Assembly: GCA_001051155.2 (NCBI GenBank)
Contig: JYIP02000005.1
Coordinates: 4,898,001-4,962,000, forward strand
DNA from: Chrysoporthe austroafricana
Lineage: Eukaryota > Ascomycota > Sordariomycetes > Diaporthales > Cryphonectriaceae
Length of the DNA stretch: 64,000 nucleotides
Direction: 5' to 3'
The position numbers were made by a program, and so were the translations under genes. Below, piece after piece: positions 22,780 through 36,226 of this stretch. Numbering within the stretch: the stretch's first letter is position 1; every line of letters begins with the position of its first letter. The notes under the pieces are model-generated. The model was not told the DNA's origin and did not search any database. It saw only the letters and a list, made by a program, of their open reading frames with translations.

Positions 22780-25700
22780 CTCAGTATTCCTTAAATGCTT
22801 GCTATATATTATTTAAGTTGCTAATTAATTCCTAGCTATTTTCGCTTAAGTAATATCCTTTCTATTTAATTAGATATTCTTTATACTGAATTGGTTTTCG
22901 ATAATGGAAAATTCATTCGATTTCGTATTCTGGTTTATCGGTTTTAATTTGTATGAATTTATCTATTATTGCTATTTTGGATATTAGTTTAAAGAACAAG
23001 AGATAGAATATCGGGTAGATTCTTATTCCGTAAAGTAATATAAGTTCAAAATTAATATTTAAGATTTTCTTTAACATTTTAAATAATCCTAATTTCTTAT
23101 AATCTAATAAATAAAAAGGTTTTATTATTTTAATATATTCTTTTCGTTATACAAAATAAATTTTATCCTTCTTTTATAAAATTAATCTTTTAATCTTTCT
23201 AGAATTAATATATTTTATTATTCTTTCTTATATAAATTTCAGTTCTTTCTAGAATTTTTCTTAAATTTTCTTAATTCGTTTGATTTATTTTTCTGCTGCT
23301 TTTGTATTTATTCCTAATAATTTATCGTAATAAGCTATTAAATTATAATTATAGAATATATAAAATAATAATTTTTTCGTTATATTCGTATTTGCGCTAT
23401 TATATACGAATTGTATTAATAATAATAAGTCGACCTAGTTATTTTATTTATAATTTATATAATATTATAAATATTATTTAATAATTTAATTCGTTTGTTT
23501 TATTTATTTATTTATTTATAAATAAAATGCTATAAATATCTTTTATTATATTCCGAATAGCTTTATAAGCGAAATCCAGAAATTTGATACGAATTTCCTA
23601 TTTTTATTAGAAATAATTTCTTTAAATATACTATAATTAGCTATAACCGTTTTTAAAAATATATATACAAGATTTTCTGCTATATTGCTTTCTTTATAAA
23701 AGAAGAAATAAGCGTATTTGCTTAATTTGTAAACTATTATTAAGATATTATTATATTGCATTTTAATTAAAAGTTTTCGTAAAAAGAGTAGCTTAATAAT
23801 AAAATCCTAGCTAATGAATTGCTAAATTGCTTCCGGAATAGGGAACGGTTAGAATAATCCGTAAAGCTTATAATATTCAATCTTGTTTTTCTTGCAGCTA
23901 TTGCATTTTCGTAAGATTATTTCAATCCTTTTCTTTAGTTTTAAAGAGTTCTAATATCTCTTAATCTTTTTATATATAGCTCTAATTCCCTAATAACCGT
24001 ATGCGAATGCGCTATATATATTTTTAATATATTCGTCTTGCTTTTCTGTTATTATATTTTCTGATCTTTTTTTACTATTAGAGATCCTAATAATTATATC
24101 GAGCTTTCTGGTTTCGTTTACAAGGTTGCTATTCTTATTTTGCCGGAAAATATTCTATAATTCTCTTAATTCCGTATTTTGATAGTCTAATTATTTGCTA
24201 AGTATATTTGCTTTGCTATTTTCCGATCTTTTATAATAAACGATTTTTAAATCGAATTATAAAAAGAATTCTGCTTATCTGATTTGCCGTTTATTCAGGA
24301 CTTTTATTATTATAAATATTATTAAGTTCTTATAGTCGGAATATATTATAATCTAGTATTTTGTTCCGATTAAATAATGCTGCTATTTTTCGAATGCTTT
24401 TACAATTGCTATTAATTCTTTATCCGGAATGCCGTAATTGAGTTCTAAGCTATTTAACTTTTTTGAAAAATTGCTTATAACTTTAAAGCGTCTTTAATTA
24501 TCTTGCTAGCTAAATTGTTTTCCGAATGCGTAATCTAATATATCGGTTTCGATTTCAAATAGCTTATTTGGGTCTATTTTGCAAAATATAAGTTCCGATA
24601 TTATTTATATTTTGATTTTATTGAACGCTTTTTATATTTCTTATATCTATTCGAATTTTTATTCTTTTTTTGTAAAATTTATAAAAGAGCATGCGATCTT
24701 GCTATAATCTTTAATGAATTATCGATAGAAATTAGCATAGCCGAAAAATGCTTTAATTTCTTTTATTTTCTTTAATATAAGCTATTCTTTTATTGCTTAA
24801 ATTTTATTTTTTTATATGCTAATTTCGCTTGATTTTATTATATAGCCGAAATAATTAATTTTTTGTTAATAGAAATAATATTTGCTTAATTTAATTAAAA
24901 ACTTATTATTTTGCAAAATCTAAAATATTTGCTATATGTATTGTTTGTAAAATGCTAAATCTTTTGAATAAATAAAGATATTATCGAAATAGATAATAAT
25001 AATAATATTCAAATATTCGCGGAAAATATTATTAATTATTTCTTGGAAAAACGCAAGCGCATTAGTTAGCTCAAAAGGTAAGATTATATATTCGAAATGT
25101 CCGTAATAAGTCCTAAATGCTATTTTCCAAATGTTATCTTCCTTAATTCGGATATAATAGTATTCTTTTTTAAAGTCGAATGTAATAAATCAATTCATTT
25201 CGATTAGTCGATCTCGTATTTCTTTTATCAGAAGTAAAGGATAGCGGTTCTTAATCGTAATATTGTTAAGTTATCGATAGTCTATATAAAGTTATAATTT
25301 GCCGTTTTTTTTTAATACGAATAAGATTAAATATCTTATTAGTAATCGTAATTTCCGTATATAGCCTTTCTTTAAGTTTTCGTTAATATATTCTTTAAAT
25401 GTTTCAAGCTTTATTTAATTGAGCTTATAGATAGAGTAATTCTTTAATTTTATCTTTTTTTTTAATAGAATTTTATAATTAAAAGGGCTGTATTCTGGTA
25501 AACCGGTATCAAATTTCCTTTATTATAATTTCTTGAACTCGTAATATTTTTTTGATATATTCTTGAGTTCTAATAATAGTCTTTCTTTATCTTTTGAGAT
25601 CTGGAAGAATAAAAGGTACTATTAAGCGTATTTTGTTTTGCTTGCTTCTTGCTATTATTTCCGGAATTTAATTCCCGGTAGTTTCGGGTGCTTATTATAT

Positions 25701-26093
25701 GCTAGCCCGAACCTTTGCTCGTAATTCCCCTATATTTGCTATTTCGGAAACAGTATTTCTTTATAGTTTTATAGTCTATATAGTTTTGTTACGCTTTGCA
25801 TTAGATTAGTCCTTTATTAATCGCTAGCCGCTTAAATTCTTAATTCGTTTTCGATTTATATTTATAAGTTCGAAATATTCGTAATCCTTTCCTATTTTCT
25901 GGCAAATCCGTTTGCCTTAAAGGTATATTTAAGCTTATTTGAACGCATATTCCTGATATTATCTTTAATAATTAGGACTTTTCCCTTCCCGTTAATTGCG
26001 ACCTTTTTAATGGGTATAGCTTATTCTTACGAAATCTGGCTAATAGTCCAATCGATATAAAGGTTATGCTTTTTAAGCTAAAATATTCCTAGG
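22780..26093 (-). pseudogene. pol of element C (chromodomain, integrase, RNase H, RT)
   Basis: Read on the minus strand from right to left: RT with the active-site box near 24990, RNase H near 24200-24650, integrase core with an open stretch at 23546-23761 ('ILIIVYKLSKYAYF', 'IISNKNRKFVSNFW'), and chromodomain near 22830-22970. It is interrupted at 26093 by solo LTR E. There are TAA/TAG codons throughout. Confidence 0.8.
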
Positions 26094-26234
26094 TGTTATG
26101 AACTAGCGAACGGTTCAGGTTATAAGAACAGGCCGGATCAGTAGATCCAGGACCAACGTAGCACGGACCCAACATCCGACACAAGGAACCCACTTATCCA
26201 AGGACGCTTGGCCACCCCGGATTACATAATCAAA

Positions 26235-26246
26235 GGGTTAGGGTTT
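26235..26246 (+). promoter_or_regulatory. GGGTTAGGGTTT motif in the U3 of LTR E
   Basis: A TTAGGG-type motif about 90 bp upstream of the TATA box. Equivalent GGGTTAGGG or CCCTAACCC motifs occur in the LTRs of A, B, C, D and H. A protein-binding role is inferred from conservation only. Confidence 0.45.
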
Positions 26247-26324
26247 CCAAGTTACAATCGCCAGGATCGCTAGGCGATTGAAACGACTGAATCGCTGGAA
26301 TCGCCCGACGATTCCACGATCCAG

Positions 26325-26395
26325 AACTGAAGAGCTGGGTATATAGGATTGGGTCTCTCCTACTGTTAGACGGATTTCATAGTCGCTCTTCAGTT
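26325..26395 (+). promoter_or_regulatory. TATA box between perfect 11-bp inverted repeats in LTR E
   Basis: AACTGAAGAGC (26325-26335) and GCTCTTCAGTT (26385-26395) are perfectly complementary and 49 bp apart, with GGGTATATAGG (26338-26348) inside. The same arrangement, partly mutated, is present in the other LTRs of this group. It could be a promoter architecture or a hairpin in the transcript; which is not decidable here. Confidence 0.6.
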
Positions 26396-26573
26396 GTCAA
26401 TCTAAGTATCAATCGGACCTTACTATTGATAGTTGCCCAAGACTTATGAACATTCCAATATTCAGTAAACGTGTTTCGATATCCAAGGCTTATACTTGGC
26501 ACCGCTCTTGTTAGCATAAACCTCTCGACCCTACGGCATATCTCAGGATTGCTGCAGCGTTCATAATACTAGG

Positions 26574-28177
26574 ATTAATTCGTACTATGCTATATTTATA
26601 ATATTGAAAGTAGTTTTTATTATAAGGCTTTAAATTGAGATAAGTAAGTAATTAGTTTCCATATCGATTATATTAAAGTTATATATAACCGCTTTTCCTT
26701 TTATAATATTAAGTCTATAAGGATTTTTTTTCTATATTTAAGGGATTCGTTCTCTATTAACGATTTCTAGCAAGATGAAATTTCCTTATGCGCTGCTATC
26801 CAAAAATGCGCTATATTTCTGCCTATTAATATATGCGTTTAATATAATATATTTCTCGTTTTCTTTTATAGCTGCGTATAAGGATTTCGTAATCCTAATC
26901 GGCTATTATCTCATTATAAGCGATTCTTCTTTTTTGGGGTATTCTGAGCTTTTCTTATTGCTTGCCTTGCTAATTTTCTTGCTTAGCTTTGGCTATATTG
27001 CTTTGCTTTTTCAGCTTTTTGCAGCCAGTGCTATTCTCTAGCTTTATTTTATATATAAATGGAATAAGCTATAATAAAGTATTAATCCTACTTTATTTTT
27101 CTTTAAATATATTTCCAAAGGCAATTATCCGGTAGTCCGATATATACGTTACTATATTCAATATACAAAACTTTCCTATATTTCCTTTAGGATTCGGTAA
27201 TAAATTGGATTAATTGGTCCTATTCTCTGATTGGAAACTAATTATATTTGACTTTCTTGCTAAAATATATCTGGCAATTATAGTAAATATAATATATTCA
27301 GGCAAGTTCGTAATAATAAGGGTATAAGTAACTGATTCGCGTATTTTCTTGAAGTTTGCATTTGCTATTCTGGAATGGGATGCTTTGGAAGAGTTCCTAT
27401 AATATAAACCTATAGATAAGGTATTCCATTTTCGTATATTTTGATATCCAGTCGTTATATTCTTATTATGGTTGCTCTGTTTTTGGGATGCTGTATTCCT
27501 CTAATTCTTTTGCGAGTATAGGGATTGGGAAGTTGTCTGGTTATCGGTTTTGCAATGCTATAATGCTCGGCATAGGTGCTATTATATTCTGGGTTCCGAG
27601 TTCTTTTTCTATTATTGCTTCCTATTGTTTTTCAAGATAATATTCCAGGGGGAACTTTCTTAAATCCTTTTCCCTAATATCGAAAGGGTTGCTTAAGCAG
27701 TCGGAATCGCTGCTATTTATAGCCGCGTTATAAATAGGGCCTTTTTTTCTTATAGCAAGTTGCTTTTATCCTTTAAACTTGCATAGAAACTATCCTGAAC
27801 TTTCTTTTGCCAAGAAGTGCAATAAATAATAGTTTTAATAATAAGCTATTCAGCTTATATTATTATAATTAAGGTCCGCTACTTATTCCGATAGGATATT
27901 ATTATCTAACTAATTGAGTTCCTATTATTAAGCAATATTAACTTATTTTTCTGGGACTAATTTCCATTCTCGTTTCTTTTTTTCCTAATAATAGCTATAT
28001 GCAATATAGCTTTTCTTATTACAATTGTAACAAATAACCCCTTTGCATTATTCTCATATAAAAGTATTTAGTTTTATAGGTTTAATATATATTATGCTTG
28101 AATAAGCTATGCTATTTCGAGTTTTCTGCTAGAATTTGCATTTTCCCGAATTAAATTAGTATTTCGGAATGCTATTA
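26574..28177 (-). pseudogene. Element C: N-terminal pol and C-terminal gag
   Basis: Continuation of C after solo LTR E, minus strand. The protease/linker region of pol runs to about 27780. The gag zinc knuckle follows near 28018-28045, and element D then interrupts gag at 28177. RIP stops are frequent. A plus-strand open stretch at 26775-27041 lies in this region and is considered a chance hydrophobic frame. Confidence 0.7.
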
Positions 28178-28599
28178 TATTATAACCCAGTAAGGGAATA
28201 AAGCATGCAAAGGAAAAAAGATAAGCTCTCTATTTGCAGCCCTAACTACAATACCCTTCCTATAGCTTAAGTAAGCCAGGGTTAGGGTAAGCAGGATTTG
28301 AGGATTTGCGCTAAAGCTACTAGATCTAGGATTTAGGGATTTGCTATAAATCCGGCAAACCCAGTACTGAAAAGCTGGATATATAAGAATAGGATATCTA
28401 TTAGATAAATTTCTATAGCTTTTCAGTTATTAATTTAAGTATCAATCGGGCATTACTGTTAATAGCTATTAAGGCTTATAAATCCTATAATACTTAGTAA
28501 TTTCGTTTTTAAAATTCGAAACTATACTTAATACCGTTTTTGCTAGTATAAACTTTCCAATTTTACAGCTATTTCAGTACCGCTATAGCGTTTATAATA
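28178..28599 (+). repeat. Left LTR of element D
   Basis: 422 bp. AGGGTTAGGG is near 28278-28287, then a GGATTT/AAATCC cassette around TAGATCTAGG (28293-28353), then ACTGAAAAGCTGGATATATAAG. Confidence 0.88.
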
Positions 28600-29760
28600 T
28601 TTTGATAACTCTTGTTCAGGAACGGTTTAATATATCCTTTTCGAATAATATTAAGAATATAATAGCATTCCAGATTCCGTTTTCTTCTAGCAATTAAGCC
28701 CTTTAAGAAAAAACTTTAATTATCCTTATTAATAAGCAATTCTAGTAACAAAATATAGCCTTTTACTAATAGCTCGAAAAAATAAAAAGCGAAATTTTCC
28801 GCCTTAATGCTTTCTAGCAAGCCAAAGCTTTTAAGCTTAATAAGCTTAAGCCTTATAAGGGCATTAGAAGAAATTTCCAGGCTTTCTTAACCCAATTCAA
28901 AGCATATTTCAAGCATTACGGCGCTTAATTTAAAACTACTTACGACAAAATTGATTTCGCGGGAAATCGTTTCGAGGAAACAGCCTTTCAATAATAGAAA
29001 CTAACCTTCCGCGATTATTTGGACAATAATGAAAACTTCCGTTCTGAAAATATTAAGCGCATTTTCTAATGCTATGCTAATTTCGAATTAGCCCTTATTA
29101 AGACTTTTAGAAATCCGGATAAGAGGCGCATTGCAATATAGCAATTGGAAGCATTACGATAAACCGGCTTAATTACAAACTATATGGCTAAATTCCGGCA
29201 AATTACTGCTTATTTCGATTACGAGAATAAATTTCTTATAAATGCCTATTATATAAGACTTAAAGAAAAGGTTAAGGACAAGCTTTATAAGGAAAACTGA
29301 CCTGAAAAATTTAGTAAGTTTATTAATAAAGCAATCCGTATCGATAACTAATTTTATAAGCGGCGCTAGCAATAATAGAAAAATTATAATAGCAACTCGA
29401 AATACTAACCCAATTCGGGAAAGCATAAATTCTAGCAAAAAATCTAAAATAGCATAGCTTATTTAAGTATAATATATGCTAAACTTATAAAATTAAATAC
29501 TTTTATGCGAGAATAATATAAAGGGATTATTTGTTATAATTGCGGCAAAAAAGGCTATATTGCTTATAATTGTTATTAAGAAAAAAGAAAACGAAAATAA
29601 AAGCTAATCCTAGAAAAATAAGTTAATATTGCTTAATGATAAAAACCCAATTAGCTAAACAAAAATACTTTATTAGAGCAAGTAGCGAACTTTAATTATA
29701 GCAGTATAAGCTGGATAGCCTGCTATTAAAATTATTGCTTATTATATTTTTCGGCAAAAG
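28600..29760 (+). pseudogene. gag of element D
   Basis: Capsid relic ('FINKAIRIDN' near 29320-29350) followed by a zinc knuckle near 29525-29580 reading 'CYNCGKKGYIAYNCY', with RIP stops. The minus-strand frame at 29169-29438 is a shadow of this region. Confidence 0.8.
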
Positions 29761-32700
29761 AAAGTTTAAAATAATTCTTACGAAAACTTAAAGGATAAAA
29801 GCAATTCGCTATAAGAAAAAAAGGCTTATTTACGATACGGCTATAAATAGCAGTAATTCCGATTGTTCGAATAATCTTTTCGATATTAAGGAAAGAGATT
29901 TAAGAAAGTTCCTTTTCGGTTATTATTTTAAAAAATAATAAGAGGCAATAATAAAAGAAGAATTCGGAATTCAGAATATAATAATACTAGCATTAAGCAT
30001 TGCGATATTGCAAGACCGATAACCGGATAATTTACTAACCTTTATATTCGAAAAAAAATCGAAAGAGCATAATATCCTTAATACGAATTAGCTGCAATAA
30101 AGATATAGCGATTGAATAACCAAATATACGAAAATTGAATATTTTATTTACGGATTTACGCTATAAAAACTCTTTCAAAGCATCCCATTTCAGAATAGCG
30201 AATATAAGCTTCAGGAAAATATACGGATTAATTATTTATACTCTCGTTATTATAAACTTGCTTGGATATATTATATTTATTATAACTGCTAGATATATTT
30301 TAACGAGAAAGTTAAATATAATTGGTTTCTTATTAAGAAATAGGACTAGCTGATCTTACTTATTACGGAATCCCGAAAAAGATATAGAAAAGTCTTGCAT
30401 ATTAAGGATAATAATGCTTATATTGGGTTATCCGATAATTGCTTATAGAAATATATTTAAGGAAAAACGATATAGGAATAATATTATATTATAGTATATT
30501 TTATCTATATGCAAAATAAGGCTAAAGAATGGCATTAATTGCAAAAGGCCGAAAAGGCAAAATAATATAGCCAAAGCTAAATATAAAGGCTAGCAAAGCA
30601 AATAGCGAAAAAAGCTTAAAATATTCCAAAAAAGAAAAATCGCTTATAACGGAATAATAGCCGATTAGGACTATAAGATCCCTATACGCAATTACGAAAG
30701 AAAACGAGAAATATATTATATTAAACGCATATATTAATGGGCAGCGATATAGCATATTCTTAAATAGCGGTATATAAAGAAATTTTATCTTGCTAAAAAT
30801 TATTAATAAAGAATAGATTCCTTAAATGCGAAAGAAAAATCCTTATAAACTTAATATTGTAAAAGGAAAAGCGGTCGCATATAACTTTAATATAATCGAT
30901 ATGAAAACTAATTACTTATTTATTTCGATCCAAAGCTTTATAATAAATACTACTTTCGATATTACAAATATAGCATAATACGAATTAATCTTAAAAATAC
31001 TTTGGCTTAAAGAGTATAACTTTTATATCGATTGAATTACTAGCTAAATTTTATAAAAATAAGCCGTACTTACTGAAAAGGTTATAATTAACGGAAAAAG
31101 GAAAGACTTAATTATTAAGGATAGTATCGGGAATATGCATTCAAATAGATTTAAGTATACCCTTAAAGCAAAAGGACTTGCCAGAATAAAGGGAAAAGTT
31201 ACGGATATCCCGAACTTATAAATATAAGTTGGGAACGAATTAAGAATTCAAGCGATTAGGGATTAATAAAGGACTAATCTAGCGCAAAGCGTTATAAAGC
31301 TATATAAACTATAGAACTATAAGGAAATACCGTTTCCGAAGCAGCAAATATAGAAGGATTATAAGCAAAAGTTCGAGCTAATATATAATAAGTATCCGAA
31401 ACTACCGAAAGTTAAAATCCGATAACGATAAGAAGCAAGTAAAGCAAAATACGCTTAACAGTACCTTTTATTCTTCCAAATCTTAAAAAACGAAAAAGGA
31501 CCGTTATTAGAACTCAAGAATATACTAAAAGAATATTATAAGTTTAAAAAATTATAGCAAAAGAAATTTAATACTGATTTATTAAAATACGGCCCGTTTA
31601 ATTATAAAATTCTATTGAAAGAAAAGACGAAACTAAAGAATTACTTTATTTATAAGCTCAATTAAGCAAAATTCGAAATATTTAAAGAATATATTAACAA
31701 AAACTTAAAAAGAGATTATATATAGAAATTACGATTACTTGCAAGATATTCAATCCTATTCGTATTAAAGAAGAATAGTAAATTGCGATTTTATATAAAT
31801 TATAAGCAGCTTAATAATATTATAATAAAAAACTGCTATTTTTTATTTCTAATAAGAAAAATGCGAAATTAACTAATTAAAGCAAATTAGTTTATTACGT
31901 TCGATCTTAAAGAAAGATATTATTATATCCGAATTAAAGAAAATAATATTTGGAAAACGGCATTCAGGATTCGTTACGGATATTTTGAATACGTAATTTT
32001 ACTTTTTGGATTAATTAACGCGCTCGTATCTTTTCAAGAAATGATTAACGATATTTTTCGCGAATATTTGAATATTATTATTATCGTTTACTTTAATAAT
32101 ATTCTTATCTATTTAAAAGACTTTAAATCTTATAAATAGCACGTATAATAAGTATTCCAGATTTTGTAAGATAATAAATTCTTAATTAAATTAAGCAAAT
32201 ATTATTTCTATTAGCAAAAGGTTAATTATTTCGATTATACGATAGAATTAAGCAAGATTAGCATATAAAAAGATAAAATCTAAGCAATAAAAGAATAGCT
32301 TATACTAAAAAAGATAAAAGAAATTAAAGCATTTTTAAATTACGTTAATTTTTACTAATAATTTATTTGAGATTATAGCAAAATCGCATGCCTTTTTACA
32401 GACTTTACAAAAAAAAACTGAAAGTTCGAATAGATATAAAAAGCTTAAAAAGCATTTAATAAAATTAAAAAACGAGTAATATTAGAACTTATATTTTGCA
32501 AAGCAAACCCAAAAAAGCTATTTGAAATCGAAACTAATATATTAGATTACGTATTAAGAAAATAACTCGGCTAATAAGATAATCAAAAACGTTTCAGAAT
32601 CGTTAGCAATTTCTTAAAGAAACTAAACGGCCCTGAATTCAATTACGGTATTCCGGATAAAGAATTAATAGCAATTATAAAAGTATTCGAAAAATAGCAA

Positions 32701-34300
32701 TACTATTTAATCGGAATAAAATATTAGATCGTAATATATTCCGATTATAAGAACTTAATAATATTTATAATAACGAAAATTTTGAATAAATAGCAAATTA
32801 AATAGGCAGAGTTCTTTTTATAATTCGATTTAAAAATTATTTATTGCAAAAGATTAGAAAATAGCAAAGCAAATATATTTAGCAAATAATTAAATTATTA
32901 AGATATAAAGCTAAGAGAATTATAAAATATTTTTCGACAAAATAAAAATAGCAATTTTGTAAACGAAGCTAGAGAATTTAATATAATTATCAGAATTTCT
33001 AGTAATAAAAAAAACCAGAAAATATAATAATAAAAAAATAAAACGAATATATTAAGGATATATATAATGCATTTATATATAATTATTAAAGAATTAGGGC
33101 TATTTACGGAAGAATCAAAAAATACTAGAACTTTCCAAGCTTTAAAAAAAGAATCGAAAATATCTTACGAGAATACAATAGTTATAAGAAAAATAAAATT
33201 GAATATTATAAGCCTTATAAATTATTCTAATTATTTCCTATTCTAGAAGCGATTTAGCAATCCATTAGCTAGGATTTTATTACTAAACTATTTTTTTTAC
33301 AAGAACTTTTAACTAAAATGCAATACGATAGCATTTTAATAATAGTTTGCAAATTAAGCAAGTATGCTTATTTCTTTCCTTATAAAAAAAGCAGTATAGC
33401 GGAAGACCTCGCATATATATTTTTCAGAACGGTTATAGCCAATTATAGCATGTTTAAAGAAATTATTTCCGATAGAAATAGGAAATTTATATTCAATTTC
33501 TGGATTTTATTTATAAAGCTATTCGGAATATAATAAAAGATATTTATAGCATTCTATTTATAAATGGATAAATAAATAAAACGAATAAATTAAATTATCA
33601 AATAATACTTATAATATTATATAAATTACGAATAAAATAATTAGATTAATTTGCTGCTATTAATATAATTCGTATATAATAGCGCAAATACGAATATAAT
33701 AAAGAAATTATTATTTTATATATTTTATAGCTATAACCCGATAGCTTATTACGATAAATTATTAAAAGCAAATATAAAAATAACGGAAAAACGAATTAAA
33801 AGAATTAAAAAGGTTTAAAAAGAATTTCAGAAAAAATTAAAATTTATATAAAAAAGAATAATAAAATATACTAATTCTAAAAAGATTAAAAGACTAATTT
33901 TATAAAAAAAGGATAAAGTTTATTTAATTCAATAAAAAGAATATATTAAAATAATAAAACTTTTTTATTTATTAAATTATAAGAAACTGGGATTATTCAA
34001 AATTTTAAAGAAAATCTCAAATATTAATTACGAACTCGTATTACTCTATAGAATAAAAATCTACTTAACTTTTCATATTTTACTTTTCGAACTAATATTA
34101 AAATCGGTTAAAATAAACGAAATAATGCAAATTAATAATAATAAACCGGAATACGAAATCGGATAAATTTTCCAATACCGAAAAAAACCAGAAAACAGAA
34201 AATATCTAATCAAATAGAAAGAATACTATTCAAGCAAAAATAGTTAAAAACCAATTAGCAACCTCAATAATATATAACAAGCATTCAGAAATTACTAGAA
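29761..34300 (+). pseudogene. pol of element D
   Basis: RT near 31860-32160 with the catalytic box 'VYFNNILIYLKDF' (Asp to Asn). RNase H, then the integrase core with an open stretch at 33318-33533 ('ILIIVCKLSKYAYF', 'IISDRNRKFIFNFW'). The chromodomain is near 34140-34240 with several stops. RIP damage is heavier than in A. Confidence 0.8.
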
Positions 34301-34315
34301 AAAATAATTAATTAG

Positions 34316-34819
34316 CTAGCTAAAAGAAAGATTAAAAAGATTCGGCATAGTTTTATGCCTTATAATTAAATTAATAGCAGACTAGTCGATATTAGGACTA
34401 AACTGTCGCAAAACTGTATTCAAGTTAAAAATCTCAGGAAAAGGACTTTCAGGAACTAGGGTCTCTGGAATACGATACTTAGTTTCGGCTTTGCGATATT
34501 CCTCTTCCGCCTTTTCGGCTTCTAATTTCTCCAGCTTTTCGAGATTGGATAAGTTACGACAAAACGCCCTAGCCATTCGCTCCCGCTATATCTATTTCTA
34601 TTTCCGCAGCCGTATCAATTTATCTTCCAAACCTTTAATTTTATCTTCTAATCTCTGAAACTAGTTAAATGCAAATGAAAGTTCTATAGCATTAATCGGT
34701 TTTAAAATATTATAGCTTGCTTAATTATACTAAACGCATTTAAGATAACGGGACGAATTTTGCTTAAATACCGCGCAAGTTTTTAACTCTAAGCGATTAT
34801 AGTAAGAATAGAAACGTAT
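34316..34819 (-). pseudogene. Antisense frame of element D: Cys-cluster plus coiled-coil protein
   Basis: 168 codons opposite to gag-pol, ending at TAG 34316. The apparent first codon is ATA (34819). The cluster positions read Y,Y,C,Y,C,Y at the same spacing as in C. The coiled coil is clear ('RLEDKIKGLEDKLIRLRK', 'LEKLEKLEAEKAEEE'), followed by 'LVPESPFPE'. An open part without stops spans 34385-34576. Closest relative in the window is the frame in C. Confidence 0.7.
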
Positions 34820-35011
34820 AATAATAGCATAATGAATAATCCGAAAAATCAGAGAATTACGTTATTTGCATTTATTAGAATAAAGATTGGAAGATTTAAG
34901 TTTTGAGATTTTATTATTTATTCTATTTAAGAAAGCATAATAAGCTATACGAACGAACTAAGATTATTTATAAGAATTATTAAAGATAATAACTAATTGG
35001 AAAAAGGATAA

Positions 35012-35433
35012 TATTATAATTTAATAAGGGAATAAGGCATGCAAAGGAAAGAAAATAAGCTTTCTATTTGCAGCCTTAATTATAATACCCTTCTTATAGC
35101 TTAAGTAAGCTAAGATTAGAGTAAGCAGGATTTAAAGATTTATGCTAGAGCTATTAGATCCAGGATTTAAGGATCTGTTACAAATCCGGCAGATCTAGTA
35201 CTGAAAAGCTGGATATATAAAAATAGGATATTTACCAGATAAATTTCTATAGCTTTTCAGTTATCAATCTAAGTATTAATCGGGCATTACCGTTAATAGC
35301 TATTAAGGCTTATAAACTCTATAATATTCAGTAATCTTATTCTTAAGACTCGAAGCTATATTTGGTATTATTTTTGCTAGCATAAACCCTTTAACTTTAC
35401 AGCTATTTCGGTACTGCTATAGCGTTTATAATA
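35012..35433 (+). repeat. Right LTR of element D
   Basis: 422 bp, the same length as the left copy. It starts TATTATAATT and ends GTTTATAATA, followed by TATTA. Confidence 0.88.
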
Positions 35434-35438
35434 TATTA

Positions 35439-36226
35439 TAGTTTCTTTGTTATTATTAGCGCCGTTTATAAAATCGGTTATCGATACAGACCGCTTTATT
35501 AATAAACTTACTGAATTCTTTAAATTAATTTTCTTTATAAAGTTCGTCCTTAATTTCTTCTTTAAGTCCCGTATAGTAAGTATTTATAAAGGGTTTATTT
35601 TCGTAATCCAAATAAGCAATAATTTATTAAAACTTGGCTATATAGTTTGCGGCCGAGCTAGTTTATTATAATGCTTCTAATTATCGTATCGCAATACGTC
35701 TTTCGTCCGGGTTCCCGAAAGTTTTCGTAAAAGCTAATTCGAAATTGATATAGCATTGGAAAATGCGCTTAGTATTTTCGGAACGGAATTCCTTGCTATT
35801 ATCCAAATAATTTCGGAAGGTCGGTTCCTATTACTGAAAGGCTATTCTTTCAAGGCGATTTCTTGCGAAATCGATCTTGTCGTAAGTAGTCCTGAATTGA
35901 GTCCCGTAATGCTTGAAATAAGCCTTAAGCTATATTAAGAAGGCTTAGAAATTTCCTCGAGTGCTTTTATAAGGCTTAAGCTTATTAAGTTTGAAAGCTT
36001 TAGCTTGCTAAAGGGCATTAAAACGGATAACCTTATTTTTAACTTCTTTAAGCTATTAGTAAAAGGCTATATTCTGTTACTGAAGTTATTCGTTAATAAA
36101 GGTAATCGGGGCTTTTTCCTGAAAAGCTTGATTATTGGAAGAAAATAGGGTTTGGAGCGCTATTATATTTCTTGGTATTGCTTAAAGGGTATATATTAAA
36201 CTGTTTTTAAATAAAAGTCGTGAAAA
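35439..36226 (-). pseudogene. gag of element C, N-terminal part
   Basis: Minus-strand capsid region continuing from 28177 after element D. The plus-strand complement of the 'RIDN' and capsid blocks is recognisable against element H at 51120-51840. The two plus-strand open stretches here (35447-35671, 35756-35938) are shadows. Confidence 0.72.

Larger units (their letters stand above)
26094..26568 (+). mobile_element. Solo LTR E, almost free of RIP
   Basis: 475 bp from TGTTATGAAC to GTTCATAATA, flanked by CTAGG on both sides (26089-26093, 26569-26573). Unlike everything around it the sequence has ordinary GC and few TpA changes; the terminal CA has become TA. The element-H copy at about 49465-49490 shows the same pol sequence without an insertion, an empty-site control. 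There is no internal part, so it is a recombined remnant. Confidence 0.93.
28178..35433 (+). mobile_element. Ty3/Gypsy chromoviral element D, complete, nested in C
   Basis: 422-bp LTRs at 28178-28599 and 35012-35433. TATTA duplications lie at 28173-28177 and 35434-35438. The flanks rejoin to the gag of C, and the uninterrupted equivalent is seen in element H near 51090-51130. It contains gag, pol, chromodomain and the antisense frame. Confidence 0.9.

Noticed and set aside
26775..27041. Hydrophobic plus-strand frame of 88 codons as a membrane protein
   Set aside because: It lies antisense to the pol region of element C, and similar shadows appear at the equivalent place in other copies; AT-rich DNA readily encodes Phe/Leu/Ile runs.
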